Shown piece after piece: positions 10,020 to 22,439 of a stretch of DNA of 64,000 nucleotides. The notes under the pieces were generated by a model that saw nothing but the letters and a program-made list of their open reading frames with translations, did no database searches and was not told the origin of the DNA. The stretch lies in the NCBI GenBank assembly GCA_029204225.1, contig CM055098.1, forward strand, positions 12,447,315-12,511,314, given 5' to 3'. Source of the DNA: Diphasiastrum complanatum. Its lineage: Eukaryota; Streptophyta; Lycopodiopsida; Lycopodiales; Lycopodiaceae. Within the stretch, counting starts at the first letter, position 1, and each line of letters begins with the position of its first letter. A program made the translations under genes and the position numbers.

Positions 10020-11010
10020 TGTTTTTATTATCAATGAGGTGTATTCTTTATCTATAGCTTTCTTCCAAAGATTAAAATTAGCCTGTGTGAGTGCTTCTTT
10101 GACTGTGGTTGGCTCTTGTGAAAGGTAATGAGCACACCCATCAGTGAATATGACAGGCTAAGCTCAAATCCTTGTAGATTTTCTGGAAAGTGCTTCTGGC
10201 TGCAAAATTCAATGTTGTGTCAGCTACTCCTGAATTGCATCTTCTTGTTCTTCTTCTGAATATATTTGTATAGACTGACTAAATTGTGTTTCGACATTCA
10301 TCAATATTCATAACATGAACGATAGGTGGAACCTTGTTCTTTTTTCCTTTAAGTCGATAAACTAATCTTTAAGAAATGTAACATCCCTACTAGTGAAAAC
10401 TTTATAAATAACATGATTAAACAATCTACACATGCCATTTGAAGAAGAATAATCGACAAAAATTGTTTTTATAGAATGCTTGTCAAGTTTTTTTTTTGTG
10501 TTTTTAGGAACATGAGCATAGGTAGTGCACCTAAAAACTTATAAATGTTTTAATGAAGGTTTGGATCCAGTCCAAAATTCATAAGGAGTTTTGCTATTTG
10601 ATAAACCTTTAGTCAAACATCAATTTCGCACATAAGTTGTTGCTCTTCTCGAAGAATCATCAATAAATGTAATAAAGACTTTAGCACCAAGCAATGATGG
10701 TGTCTGCATCGGGCCACATGTATCTGAACGAATTATGTCTAGCAGATTTCTACATACATGTTCTTGGTTCAACTTGAAAGGTCTCCTAGTCAGCTTTTCT
10801 ATGATATAGCTTTGACAGGCTGGAGGGTCGATACTTCAATAATCAAGATTAAGAACTAAAGATTGTTTAGACATATTTGCAATAGACACATGATTTAAAT
10901 TCCCAAGTCTACAATGTCAAATTAATTCTTTATTAATCAAGATTGAATTGTTTAAAGTATAGTCGGTCACTGAGTAACAATGAATAAGCCTATATGGTCG
11001 AGGCTTGTCG
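10020..11010 (-). pseudogene. Copia fragment G: pre-integrase to start of RT
   Basis: Read on the minus strand: a pre-integrase tail, the integrase segments RSDTCGPMQTP and GAKVFITFIDDSSRRA (about 10640-10725), the integrase C-terminal region (HVPKNTKKKLDKHS, about 10500), then a linker and the RT start NFNLWKKAIDKEYTSLI (about 10025-10075). The central catalytic part of integrase is deleted, because the segment with the second Asp and the Glu is missing between SSRRA and the C-terminal region. There are many stops. Confidence 0.75.
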
Positions 11011-11019
11011 ATGGTGAAT

Positions 11020-12871
11020 GGAGTTGTTGGAACAAACTCTTGCATTTGCTACTTCTACTTAAAATCATAGAATTTTTCTTCTCGACATCTCGACTGGCTG
11101 ATATTCGATTTGGTTCGACATCATAAATTCAATAAGCTTTGTTCGAGGTCGAGTACTCGATAAAAATATCCCTATAGTTGATAGGATTGAGCTTCTTTCT
11201 CAAGTCCAAAAGAATTTGCATGTAGCATGGACGAACAGTCGAAGGTGCTTCAGACTCGGCTTCGAATGGAGTCTTCAAGTTGACTACTTAGGTGCTCGAA
11301 TAATTTTGCAAATAAAAAATTATAGATTTTGCTTCAGCCCAAAATTTTTTGGACAACTAAGCATTTGATAGCATTGTTCATCTTGCATTTGGCAATAATC
11401 AGTTGTTCTTCTTGAATAATTCATTCTGTTGTGGGGTGTAGCTAGTGGTGAACTGATGATGTGTATTGCACAAAGATAGACAGTCAGGATCTTGAGCTTT
11501 TGACCAGCCTGTGTCTCAACAAACTGCTTGAATTATTTGAAGCAGTTGAATGCCTCAGACTTGTTCTTGATGAATATAGTCTTGCTGAATCTTGAATAGT
11601 CATCGATAAAAGTGATAAAATACAATGCAGAATCTAGAGATAGTATGCTCATAGGGCCAGACAAATCACTATGTATAGATTCAAAAGTGGACTTTTCTCT
11701 AGTGGATTTCCCTTTTGAGAATCTTGATCTAGGTTGTTTTCCTAGTAAGCACATCTTAGAGATAGTTCGAGTGTTTATGGAAGCATTATTTAGGCTCAAA
11801 TCCTTGACCAGACTATTGTGAAGCATGTACAAAATAGCTCACATGTTTAAATGTCCTGATCTTTGATGTCATAATTGGGCATTAGAAGTACTCACATTTG
11901 TAGAAAGTGCTTATTCATGACTCAAGACATACAACTTTCCTTGTCTATTTGTAGAGAATATTTTTTTAGATTCTTCGTCCAAGATAGTACGTTGTCTAGA
12001 ATTAAACAAAGCTCTATAGCCTTGATTTGTTATCTTGTTGATAGACAATATATTCCTAGCAAAATCAAAACTTCCTCTATGATGTTACTGCATCTTCTTC
12101 TTTGCTTTGTTGTGCTTGAGAACTCGACAGTTCTTGATGTCGTGACTGTTCACTTGCAATACTTGCAGAAGAGTTTTGTCTTTGGTTATTGTTGCTATCG
12201 ATCATGCTATTGTTACTGGTTCGAATCAGTTTTCTCAACTTTTGTCTTCTTGTCCTTCATATTCTTCTTTCTCTAGGATTGTTGCTTATTCAAATACATG
12301 GAAAATATCTTGGTATTTGATGAAGGTAAGTTCTTCCATTTTACTTCTTCCAATAAACTTGTTGTCAACTTTTGGAGAGACAGCTCAAGAGCAATACTAG
12401 ATTGTCGTAAGAGGGACGAAGACTGAATAGAAGAGACATATAGCATCGTCATCCAATATTGGTGAACCTAATGTAGCTAGCTGATTAAGTAGTTGTTTAA
12501 AATCATTCAGATGCTTGCTAACTGAAGTTTCTTCACTCATCTTAAGTGACAGGAATTTCTTTCTTAGAAAGTGACAAGTTGTAACATCTATAGTTTTTGT
12601 ACAAACTAGTCAAAATGTCACAAGCTTATTTGGAAGTAAAACAATTTGCTACATGAGCTATTTGCAAATCTTTTAGATTCAGATTTACAATAGCTAATTC
12701 TTTGCCATTTTTTTCTTCCCAAGCGGTCAGCAATTTAGGTTCAACTGCTTTGGCTATCAAACCGTAGACGTTGATTAAAGAACAATCTAAGAATGGTAAT
12801 CATTGTGAATTCAATAAATAATTCGAACTTGGTCTGATACCACCTCATTGGTGCTTCTAGCTCTGATACCA
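11020..12871 (-). pseudogene. Copia fragment F: PBS, Gag, pre-integrase, integrase
   Basis: This minus-strand remnant begins at a PBS (12871-12860), continues through a Gag region (WEEKNGKELAIVNLNLKDLQ near 12655-12720) and reaches an open integrase segment at 11832-11533. That segment holds MCLLGKQPRSRF (zinc-finger end), IHSDLSGPM (first catalytic Asp) and YFITFIDDYSRFSKTIF. Further down, TPQQNELFKKNN (11395-11430) marks the catalytic-Glu motif, with the Glu region altered. It ends near 11020, where it abuts fragment G in the same orientation. Confidence 0.8.
12860..12871 (-). other. Primer binding site of Copia F
   Basis: The minus strand reads TGGTATCAGAGC exactly. It is followed in minus orientation by the Gag remnant and preceded by LTR sequence beginning (plus strand) TGTTAGACG at 12880. 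Confidence 0.85.
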
Positions 12872-12879
12872 CTTTTTGG

Positions 12880-13200
12880 TGTTAGACGCTCGAACTCAAC
12901 AATCCTTGTAGGATGTAAGAGTTCTCACCAAACAAAGGACAAACAATGAAAATTATAAAGGATCGAATCGAACTATCGAATTTTGATTATTACTTGGATC
13001 ATCTGTGAATCTTCAATGGAGGATGAGGATGCACCATTCCTTTGAATATCCTCTTGCAACAATATAATTATGACTCTAGACAAAGAAACGTCTTAGTGAA
13101 TTGACATAACCATCACCCAGCCTTCATATGAGGATGGCAGACTAGAAAATAAGGTCATAACAACATCCGAATTTTCGATGACTAAAGTACATGACACATT
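12880..13200 (-). repeat. LTR of Copia F (far end not defined)
   Basis: The LTR edge next to the PBS is TGTTAGACGC (plus strand, 12880). The opposite edge cannot be fixed because no second copy is present; 13200 is a guess. Confidence 0.4.
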
Positions 13201-14540
13201 GTTAAATGTTGAAAGTTGACTCTATGCAAGTTTCAAGATTTATTTGTAACTTAATACTCAATACAATAATATTTGGAATTGAGATTCACAAACTTCAAAT
13301 TTCAAAGACTTTGCACTTTAGCATTGCCCATTAAAATAGGCCATTGGAGAGCTTGGCCAAAAGATTGAAGTTTGAACAATGGACTAGGTTGCCAACTTCA
13401 AGCTTATTAGAAGAGTTATCCATCTTCCATAAATATTACAATTGATTATTAACTTTTGCCCCCAAATAGAAAAGTTTCATATTTCAATCTTTATGTGGTC
13501 TAGGCTTCATGAAAGCTGAAAGAACTTGCAAGGCTAATGGACATGATCCATCTAGATTCTAGTTGAAGCATCTATTTTGTTTAGTGAACAATTTACTTGG
13601 AATCTATATGAGAAATATAAATAGGCATAATCTTATACTTTTTTTAGTTGGAATTCAATATTAAAAAAATTTAAATTGATTTTGCATGAAAGTACTATCC
13701 GGATAGAAACTATCTCGATGTAGTTGTTAGGATCCACATGAGGTGTGGTTGAGTGGCAAGGTGTGCAAAGGTGCATAACCTCCACAACAAGTGTGGAAAA
13801 TTTCAAATATCCAAAGTAGGTATATATCGTGACTAGTGAGATCATAAAGGTCATCATCAATGAGATCATCTTCTGCAGCTCATCATCCCCTCGCATCCAC
13901 CCACAATGGACTTGTGTCTCCCATGACTCCTAGTTTGCAAATCATCTAATATTTCTCCTTGAAACATGACTCTAATCACATTGATGCACAAAGTTGATAA
14001 GATGGCAAGTTCAATTCCTAAATTGTGGATGGTGGGATTGAGTGCTTGAAAATTTTATTAGATCTTGGATCCCATATAGTGTCCACACAAGTGACATCAA
14101 GAACACAATGTCACTACTAATAATCTACATTCTTTAACTACTTTGTATGGTTTTAGTACAAAAATTAAGCACAATTTTATTAACATATATTTTTTCAGGT
14201 GGGCTATTCGAGGTGCCATTGTTGGTAAGAGAGAATAGTGAATGCCATCCATCTATGGTGATGCCCCTAGACCAAAGGGACCATATGTCTTGTGATAGGA
14301 TTCATCACAAGTGACAAGTATTGCTAAGGCGTATTGACTTTGGAATGTACCTTCATGCATTGTGGCCAATACCATGAAGTATATGTTCTAATTTTGTAGC
14401 AGTTATTTTTAAAGAGAGATGATGAGTTTTAATGACACACAAGCTAGCACCAAGTTTCAACCACCATATAGTATCATTTTTTGAAAACCGTCTCCTTGAA
14501 AAGTTGGATCAAGTTTACCACCAAAACACATCTTCTTTCC
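13200..14540. other. No recognisable gene; AT-rich spacer
   Basis: Short open frames occur (for example a minus frame at 13633-13896) but none resembles a known family or shows matching copies in the window. The last ~130 bp (14540-14676) belong to the 3' flank shared with the second CCX locus. Confidence 0.5.
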
Positions 14541-14676
14541 AACGGCATCTTAATGGTTACAATCATGTATTAAAAGATCAGTCTTCGAAAGCACTGAATA
14601 TATGTTATGTATAGTACAATTTTTATGGTGAAAAGTGTGAAGCCCTAAAACAAATCTAAACAAAATTACTTTGGAG

Positions 14677-16749
14677 TCATGTATGAAAAAAGATATCTTT
14701 GAAAGGGTTGAAACCTACAGCTGAAGAAACCTGCATGACCAAAAACATTGCATACAAAATCAATAATCCAAAGCCGGAAACTTTGCTCGGTTGCATGTTG
14801 TTGATGGATAAATGCAAGAGTGCCCAAAACAGCCCTACCACCAGGAAACCCAAAGTTATGAAGAGAGTGTCATCCTTTGGAAGTATATATACACCAAAGT
14901 CAGCTTTCCAAGTGGCAAGGACTAGAGATAATCCTAATCCCACGAGAGTATTGAACATGGGACCTGCGTAACATCCGGATATGGCAATTTGCACATCATC
15001 TCCCCCGTTAGATGCCAAGGCAAGGTTAGCCATCAAGTCTCCACTAGAGTTACCCCAAGCTAGAAGTGTGAGAGCTAAAACTGCAGGGTCAATTTCTAGA
15101 ATCACACCTAGACTGACCAAAACTGCAACTAATTCCCTTGCAATGAAGTAAAACCAGAAAACGCTCATGAAAAATCCACCACACACCCAAACAAACGCAA
15201 AATTTCTTGGTGGGTGCTCGGCCTGGGTTGTGAAATATGCAAGGATTCCCAAAATGCAGCCACAGCACATGCCTACATAGATGAGCCAACCTTGGGTTAT
15301 TATTCCACCTTCACTATCTACCAACACAAAAGCAACAAGAATTGGAGCAAGAGTGGCGCTTGACACTGCATAGAACTGAGACCACCTTTCCTCCTCCACA
15401 ATTGGAATTGTGAGGCGTCTTGGCAATGAAAGAGGCCACTCTATCAGCAATTCAGAAAGCTTGCGAACAATATGCAGAATCTTAGAGCATTTTGTATTTG
15501 TCACCTGCTGCTCCGTTTGTCCCCACATTGCTCGATTCCTTTCATCATTGTTAGACGTCTCACTGGTATCAGAAAACATGAAATATTTGGGGATCCACTG
15601 CCACAGAGGCAGTGGAGTATTGCCTGCAGAAAGAGTAGAGGTAAAGTCAGGATCTGGTAAGAGTAAATAAGGGCCCCTTTCATCAGGCTGCTTTACTGAA
15701 ATGTCAATAGTTGTACATGGCTGAGAGGATGATGGCTGAGAAGCTTGCCAAGACTGTGGTTTCAAGAATTCCCATGTAGCCACAGTTATTGCGTACAGAA
15801 GATAAATAGAAAAATATGTCAGTGCTCCCCCGAAACTGATCTTGCCAATTATCTGAATTACAGCGAGAATCAAAACACCTCCCAGAAAAAAGGAAATGTC
15901 TCGGATGAAGCATCTGCGATCCAGGTGAACAGATGTTCCTGCCACTAGCAGAATCACAGAACCAGCAACAACGCAAACTACGAAAACAGCACCTCCCAAC
16001 ACGCTGTTGAACCCCACTTGTCCGTTACCAGCCCCCATAAATGCTGCAATGCTTGAAAATACATCGGGAGCTCCATTGCCAAAGGGCAAGAGGGTGACGC
16101 CAGCGACTGTAGGGGACAGATGCAGACGTTTTGAAAGCCTTTCTAAAGAGCAACAAAAGTAATCTGCTGCCGTGTTGCCGAGGATGTAAAACAGAGCACT
16201 TAGCCAGAGAATCAACGAGGTGACACCAAGCAGTGGCGCTTTTCCACAGAAACAGAAGCAAAATTGTATATAGTTGATCAAACCTGCCGACCTGCAGTCC
16301 TTATGCGCCATAACGAATTCGCATGCATCCGAGAAGCCCGCATGCCTTCCGACTTTCTCGCAAGGGGCTGCACTCTGAAGATTGTTCCAACGTGAGGTTA
16401 TCGTCTTGTTCTCATTCCCACCATCCTGTGCCAGACCTCTTGCTTTGATCGAAGAACTGCTCGGATGCCTGCCAAAGAGAGCTGCGAGGAATCTAGCCAG
16501 AAAATCATTTGCTGATGAGTCCTTATCCCTGTGGATCACTGTTCTTCTTGATCCGGGAACTCCAGCTTCCCAATATCTAGGCCCAGCAGGCGAATCGTTC
16601 AAGGGCGCTGTCGGATCTTCATCATAGACCTGAATTTTAAAAGGTCTGTTGGGGCTGAAAAACGAACCATCCCAAAGGAATAAAGTAAATACAACTATGG
16701 CAGCAATGTGAAGTATCTTCCGAGCATGCTTGGCGAAATTATGCTGCAT
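14677..16749 (-). CDS. CCX: Cation/calcium exchanger (CCX family), copy 1
   Basis: A 690-aa, intronless cation/Ca2+ exchanger of the plant CCX branch of the CaCA (Na+/Ca2+ exchanger-like) superfamily. Such proteins swap H+/K+/Na+ for Ca2+ or other cations across endomembranes or the plasma membrane. An N-terminal membrane segment (about residues 11-28) precedes a variable ~100-residue region. The first alpha-repeat follows, with GNGAPDVFSS at about 224-233, then further helices and a polar loop (about 335-430). The second alpha-repeat has GNSSGDLMAN at about 566-575 with GCYAGPMFNT downstream. The open frame extends five codons upstream to a GTG (16764), but the first ATG is 16749. That GTG extension is shared by copy 2 and is probably 5' UTR. 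Arabidopsis members are mostly about 550-650 aa, so this one has a slightly long N-terminal region. No frameshift is seen. Cation specificity cannot be deduced. Confidence 0.95.
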   Translation of the reverse strand: MQHNFAKHARKILHIAAIVVFTLFLWDGSFFSPNRPFKIQVYDEDPTAPLNDSPAGPRYWEAGVPGSRRTVIHRDKDSSANDFLARFLAALFGRHPSSSSIKARGLAQDGGNENKTITSRWNNLQSAAPCEKVGRHAGFSDACEFVMAHKDCRSAGLINYIQFCFCFCGKAPLLGVTSLILWLSALFYILGNTAADYFCCSLERLSKRLHLSPTVAGVTLLPFGNGAPDVFSSIAAFMGAGNGQVGFNSVLGGAVFVVCVVAGSVILLVAGTSVHLDRRCFIRDISFFLGGVLILAVIQIIGKISFGGALTYFSIYLLYAITVATWEFLKPQSWQASQPSSSQPCTTIDISVKQPDERGPYLLLPDPDFTSTLSAGNTPLPLWQWIPKYFMFSDTSETSNNDERNRAMWGQTEQQVTNTKCSKILHIVRKLSELLIEWPLSLPRRLTIPIVEEERWSQFYAVSSATLAPILVAFVLVDSEGGIITQGWLIYVGMCCGCILGILAYFTTQAEHPPRNFAFVWVCGGFFMSVFWFYFIARELVAVLVSLGVILEIDPAVLALTLLAWGNSSGDLMANLALASNGGDDVQIAISGCYAGPMFNTLVGLGLSLVLATWKADFGVYILPKDDTLFITLGFLVVGLFWALLHLSINNMQPSKVSGFGLLILYAMFLVMQVSSAVGFNPFKDIFFHT

Positions 16750-17960
16750 TGCTATTTCGAACACCTAATCTTCTAACTTCTCCTACGAAATGATGTACAT
16801 TAAGCGCTAAAAGTTTCAAATAGTATAGAGTTGACACTTTATCAAGGTATATTCTGTAATTTCATTATGCTAGTCTCTTGTAATCTTTAATCCTGTCAAG
16901 CTTTCAAAAGATAAGTTTCTTCTCATTAAGATGGGCGAAATGACTGCTTAGCCAGTCGGTACGGAAGTACATCGGATATAATAGCATCGCCTTCAGTACG
17001 ACTTCTTCAACTAGAACAGAGGCGTATAACTCTATGCCAATTCTATACCGCTCATAAGAGATAGGGTGTATAACTAACCATCAAGTCTGAGCCGTTCTAA
17101 TCATGAAGATCATTGAATAGACATAGCGAACATATTAAAACGATGCAATAGACAAAAGAAGAGGCGAATCAAACTAGTTACACCTGAAAACACGAAGTTA
17201 AGCAATCTTGTGCCAACAAGTTGAAGCACCAAGTGAAAACACGAAGCTAGAAAGAGCAGAACACACGAAGCACAAGCACATCCTCGTTAGAATGCACAGA
17301 ACCTGAATTGGGAAGCCGTGCATTAACAAATCATAAAACTGCAAGCGCAACTTGAACTTAAAGAGTATCATCTGAAATTTAAGTATCTGACCCACCAGAA
17401 ACCTTTAACTATATCGCATTATCCTACCTAAGATCCAGTTCACCCTTCCCAAGAAAATTTCTGTTGCAAATAAGTTCTTCCATGTACTATTCCTCCTCAC
17501 ATCAAATGTAACACCTTCCTTCAGCAATCTACATTTTCAATGTGGTAAGATCAAATGCAGATTAAAGCTGAGCCCAGTTCAATCCAAGAGTTCAGAAGCC
17601 CCATCTGCCATCAGAATCTCTAAAACTTGCCTAGTGAATCCGGCTTAACAGGATCTTGCTTCCAAAACAACAAATCCTTCAGAATTGCAGATCCCACTTC
17701 AAAGGAATTTTGCTCAAAGACTAGAATTTCAAGACCTGTCCAAACCCCCTCCTCAAAGATGCTGATCATCAACACTGAAACGATCACACATTTGTCGCCT
17801 GATGGATCGCAATCTGAATTGCTTTTTCAACCCTCGAGAGCTCTGGACGATCGTCCTTGTCTCTTACTGGCACGGGGGCCGGGGCCAGATAACGCCCGAC
17901 AAGGAGAGCCTGGAGGACTAGCGTTAACCGCAGTTGGATACAACCTCCAATTAAACCGCG
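16750..17960 (-). promoter_or_regulatory. Upstream/5' UTR region of CCX copy 1, shared with copy 2
   Basis: Reverse-complement homology to 48985-50342 is visible in several blocks: CCATCAGGCGACAAATGTG (17794-17812 here), a GATGTGYTTGTGCTTYGTSTG stretch near 17270-17285, TAGAGATTCTGATGGC near 17608-17622, and the block next to the ATG. The far end, near 17930-17960, carries the CCGCGGTTTA / AACTGCGGTTA segment. The GC-rich stretch at 17869-17910 is unusual for this AT-rich window and may be core promoter or 5' UTR. The spacing and pyrimidine-rich TTTCTAG tracts allow a 5' UTR intron, but splice sites are not assignable by eye. Confidence 0.65.
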
Positions 17961-18237
17961 GTTTTAGGGTCTGGGCCCAGTGACTGGATGGCGACTTCTA
18001 AGGTTCTACTTAATTTCAGTAGTAGCAGCAGGTACTGTAGCCTTAAAAAAACACGCTGGCTTATTGAAGGCCGTTTCCTTTCACTATCATTGCTCATATG
18101 TTATCAGCCAAGGTGATGATATATTGCCTAATGCTAATAAACAAGGTGATGAAGATATGGTGAGAACACGTTTGAATTTTTGAAAAATACAAAAACAAAG
18201 CTTGATGTTATTAAACAAGGTGACTTGATACTTTTCT

Positions 18238-18247
18238 CTTTCTCTCT

Positions 18248-18288
<41 letters not shown>
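18238..18288. repeat. Microsatellite (TCTCAC)n
   Basis: A pyrimidine-rich TCTCTC run passes into about six tandem copies of the hexamer ACTCTC. Confidence 0.95.
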
Positions 18289-18289
<1 letters not shown>

Positions 18290-19970
18290 GGTTATTTGAT
18301 ACATTTAGAGAATCTTTGCAGATGGCAATTCAAAAGAGATACAAAAATAAAATAAAAACTCATTTTAATGCTTAAACTCACCTGAGAGTGACATCTTAAC
18401 TTTAAAACGTCCTTTAAAACGTCACATTAGTTAAAAAGTCTCAACCCACCTTAGAACAACCTCATAGGGTGATCTATAGCACATGATCAAGGTGATCCTT
18501 TTTGAGATGACAACAAATTTTGACTCAAAAGAATTGAATCCTATTTTGAAATAATAAACGTCATGTTTTGCTCAAACTCATCAAGGCATGAGATAGTCTT
18601 TGACCATATCATTACGATATCTTATCGCTTCATGGCAAAGCTAAAAAATCCACAACATTTCAATGAAATTGATAACAAATTGCAACAAGACTTTTACATT
18701 CCAAATTTGTAAATCAGATAAAAAAACCTACAAATTTAAAATCAAGTAGCACAATCAATACCTATTTGTACTCGTCATTTTTTTACAAGAATTGTCTGTG
18801 GCCATGTGAGTAGAGCGCTAAGCATAGATCCCAAAGCCTACAAGAAATAGCTTCATGGGAATGGGGATGAATAATGAGAAACCATGGTCATGGACATTGT
18901 TTCTAAAATTCATGGGGTTTATACTATCACTTTTCAATAATTTATATGTTATCATTTGTGTGGCCCATTGGATAATTATCCTATATTGGTTAACAATCAA
19001 GTTTATGTATACTTTTGTTGAATCAATTTTGGAAAATCCTAGAATCATGGAGGAATGGTCTCAAAATTCCTATATAAAATAATCTTGCAGTTCCATTACT
19101 GTAAATAATATTCGTTAACCATTTCATTTCTCAACTAATTCCTATTTGTCCTCTGATCAAATATATGAAATTATTCATTTGACATAATAATGTGGCTAAA
19201 CATTGCTACAAAACTCAACTTTGAATTATCCTACAAATTCACAAAATAACCATGTGATTGATATTTTTGTTTAAAGTCACACCTTTGATTTCAAGAATTG
19301 TGCCTTGAGAATAATAACTTTGCCAACGAACTATCACTTTGAGCTCAAGATTAAATTTGTTGTCTCTCTCACTAAGCTTGACTTTTGAGTGCAACCATCT
19401 ATTTGGACGACCAAAAAAATCACTGGAAAAGTAAAAAAACAACCTTATTGATTGACAATACATGAAAATTACTCTAATGATCTATCTTAACTACTATGGT
19501 ATCAGTAGGCACAAAGCAAAGTTGTATCTAACAATACATTATCTCAAGATTCAACTCTATTTGAGGATAGGGCATGTGTGTGTAACAAATTCAATGTTGA
19601 GGTTCACTTCGATCAATATTGGGCACTTAGTATGTCCCACCACTAAAGTAATGTACAACCAGACTTACGAAGAGGAACCCACCACAATACAATATACAGC
19701 TAGGCTTAATAAGTGCGAGGGCACTGGCATTCTGTGCGTGTAAGTCCAACCCAATGAGCACGCTAATATGTTTAATAGAAGTTGTAGAACTAGTAATAAA
19801 AAGATTTGGAGCATAAGTTAAAATAAACTATTTAAAAATTCCAAATTCAAGTTTGATATGGTAACTCACAAGATTCATGTGAAGACCCTCTCACTCCCAA
19901 AGGAGCTCACATGATTCATGTGAAGGGCGTCTTTTTCATTTTAGAACCATTGCATTATTCATGATGGGCT
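18290..19970. other. No recognisable gene
   Basis: AT-rich noncoding sequence. Short frames at 18818-19082 and 19239-19743 overlap on both strands and have no recognisable domain. No LTR, PBS or tRNA signal is convincing here. Confidence 0.45.
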
Positions 19971-19973
19971 TGG

Positions 19974-21070
19974 TATTGGATTATCATCCCTCACTCTCTA
20001 ATACAATAGTTAATCTATTTCCATTCAGTTTTTGCAAATTTACTCACATTGTCACATAGTATGTAGAAATACATGGGAATTGCAAATAGGTGTCTACTCG
20101 ACAATATTTTGTCAACTATCGAAGGACTATCAAGTGTCGACTATCGACAATCGAATGAAACCCTGAATGTTTGATTTGAACATCTGAACTCGAGCCCTTT
20201 TCAATCTCGACTCTAGCCATCTCGACTCCAGCTCAAATCGAATAATATCAACTATCTAATTAGTATCATACCACTCTAAATAAAGCCGGTCACAGGCTTA
20301 AACTAGTTTTAAGATTGTAAATATTGAGTAACTAATTTTGACAATGACAACAGCCATGATCGTTGCTTATCTTAATAGCGACAGCCACAATCATCGCTTA
20401 ATTTGATAGCGACAACCACGATCACCGCCAAAATCCATCTTAGATAACATAGCTCAATGTATCCACATATTTGTATATATATCTAAATAAATGTATAGCT
20501 AGAGATGAACAAGACATGAACAAGAAGCAAAAGATGTAGTAGATGTGTATACATTGATTCATTCAAGAAAGAGAGTGTGTGCAAGATTTTGAATGATCTT
20601 TGTATTATCGAACTAGCATAGAGTTAGGGAATGAGAGAGAGTTTCAAATACAGAATTATCATCATTCTTATTCATGCTCGTCATCTAGTTGTTTATGTAT
20701 TTGATGCTTTTCTGAATTGAATCCAATTGTCGTATTGTGTTCAGTTATTATGTCATTATGAATGTATTCCTCTCCATTAAATCTAACTCTTGTATTACAC
20801 CAACTGTCTGAACTATCTAATGCTTCCACAAACAATACTCAAATGATTTTATATTTGTCTATGTAGTCAATCGTATCAATTTCGATCATTTCAATTTAGA
20901 ATCAAGTAGAATCAATCGAATAGTTCGGCTCGACATTCCGATTCAAATCTGATAGACATAATTCATGCATTGAGGGAAAAGGCTCATTCCATAGAGCCTA
21001 CTAACTTCGAGATTCTGATTTGCATCGGATCACTACAACTTTCACGCTGGCGACTCTTCTTCCCCCAACA
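19974..21070 (+). repeat. 5' LTR of decayed Copia (family 1)
   Basis: It starts TATTGGATTATC and ends CCCCAACA. The start and the block ending in GTAGAAATACATGG match the LTRs at 738, 34103 and 45630. The middle diverges and includes repeats of CGACTATCGACAATCG-like and CAGCCACGATC-like motifs (20100-20430). Confidence 0.75.
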
Positions 21071-21082
21071 TGCTATTAGAGC
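21071..21082 (+). other. Degenerate primer binding site
   Basis: TGCTATTAGAGC directly follows the LTR end and differs from TGGTATCAGAGC at two positions. Confidence 0.7.
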
Positions 21083-22439
21083 TTGTTCTTTCAAAACATG
21101 ATTCTATCAGACCAATAGAATATTTGTTTTCTTGTTCTGATAATATCAGTAGACTCCATTTTCATTCTTAAGTCACTAATAGTTAGAATACTATCAAAGG
21201 ATTGCTTCCATATGGATTCGCAAAGTAAGACTGGTCTTATCATATACAAGTTGGATGGATCTAATTATCATTTATAAAAATTTAAGATAAAAACCATGAT
21301 TAAGCCATAAATACTTTTGTTCTTGTCAATAAATGACTATTTTGGCACTATAGGCTTGGCCACCTAATTTGACCTAAATCATGTATTTGTTTCAAACATA
21401 TTTAGCAATCTTTAGTTCTTGATTTCGATTATCCAAATACAAAAATTGATTTACGAGTCTGTCAAAGTTGCATTATAGGAAAGTAGGCTAGGATTCCATT
21501 CGGATCAAGTCATAAGCATATAGCTAAAGACATACTAGATATTGTTCACTTAGATATATGTGGCCCAATGCAAACCTTGTCATTGGTAGGTGCAAGATTG
21601 ATGAGTCTTCAAAAAGATCAACAGTATATTTCATGAAGAATAAATTGGAGGCATTAAACCTCTTCAAAATATTCAAGGAGTGTGCTGAAAATGAAACTAG
21701 TAAAGGAATCAAAGGACTAAGGACTGATAATGGCTGAGAGTACATCTTGATCGAAGTTTAGGAGTATTGTCTTAGCTAAGACATTGAGTAATTATATATT
21801 ACTCCTTATTCACCTCAGTCCAATAATGGACTTTCTAAAAGAAATAATCGATCCTTAGTCGAATCGGCTAAGTATATGCTTGCTCATGCATCACTTCCTA
21901 AGTATTTTTGGGTTGAAGTCGTGTCCACTACAACTTATATTCAAAAAAGATGTTCGACTAAAGGTCTCTCAAGAAAAATGCCTTATGAAATTTGTACAAA
22001 CTCCAAACCATCATTAAAGAATCTCGAAGTGTTTGGATCTATTGCCTATGCGTAGATTTTGAAGGAGACCAGAAAGAAGCTAGACTCCAATAACATCAAA
22101 TTCATCTTTACTGATATGCTTCTTTCAATAAAACCTAGAAGTTGTCCACTGGAAGGCCTTCATTAGAGTCATGAAATATATGCGAGAAACAAGGGACCAA
22201 TGCATTTGCTATGGAGGACTCAACATTAAGAAACTAAACATACTAAGGTTGAGAGATGTAGACACTTATAAATCCACATCTGGATTTACATTCTTGCAAC
22301 AATGGTCCAATCTCTTGGAATAGTCATAAGCAAATCTATAAAAGTCTCTATTTCTTTGTCCTTTACACATTTTGGAACAAATTAACGGCTACAAACTCTA
22401 AAGGAAGGGATTCTACTATTAGTATGGTACTACAAAATA

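Larger units (their letters stand above)
19974..22400 (+). mobile_element. Decayed Copia element (family 1 LTR, Gag, integrase, RNase H pieces)
   Basis: LTR 19974-21070 is followed by a degenerate PBS. Gag starts at ATG 21211 with MDSQSKTGLIIYKLDGSNYH, almost the same as the Gag start of the element at 35662. Integrase pieces follow (ILDIVHLDICGPMQT at about 21536-21580), then a DNA-level TPQSNNG-like motif near 21810. At about 22140 the sequence jumps to the RT/RNase H border (VHWKAFIRVMKYMRETRDQC) and ends in RNase H (KSTSGFTFL) near 22300. RT is deleted and stops are frequent, so the element is old and inactive. Confidence 0.8.

Noticed and set aside
15089-16627. Several open frames opposite or out of frame with CCX copy 1 (also 50583-52477 at copy 2)
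   Set aside because: They mirror each other at both CCX loci only because the coding sequence is shared. None has a recognisable domain, so they are shadows of the CCX frames.
18087-18284. Minus frame starting with Arg-Val repeats
   Set aside because: It is a translation of the (TCTCAC)n microsatellite.
19239-19743. Frames on both strands with a TGGTATCAGTAGGC site near 19496
   Set aside because: The site resembles a PBS only over its first nine bases, and there is no LTR end before it or Gag after it.
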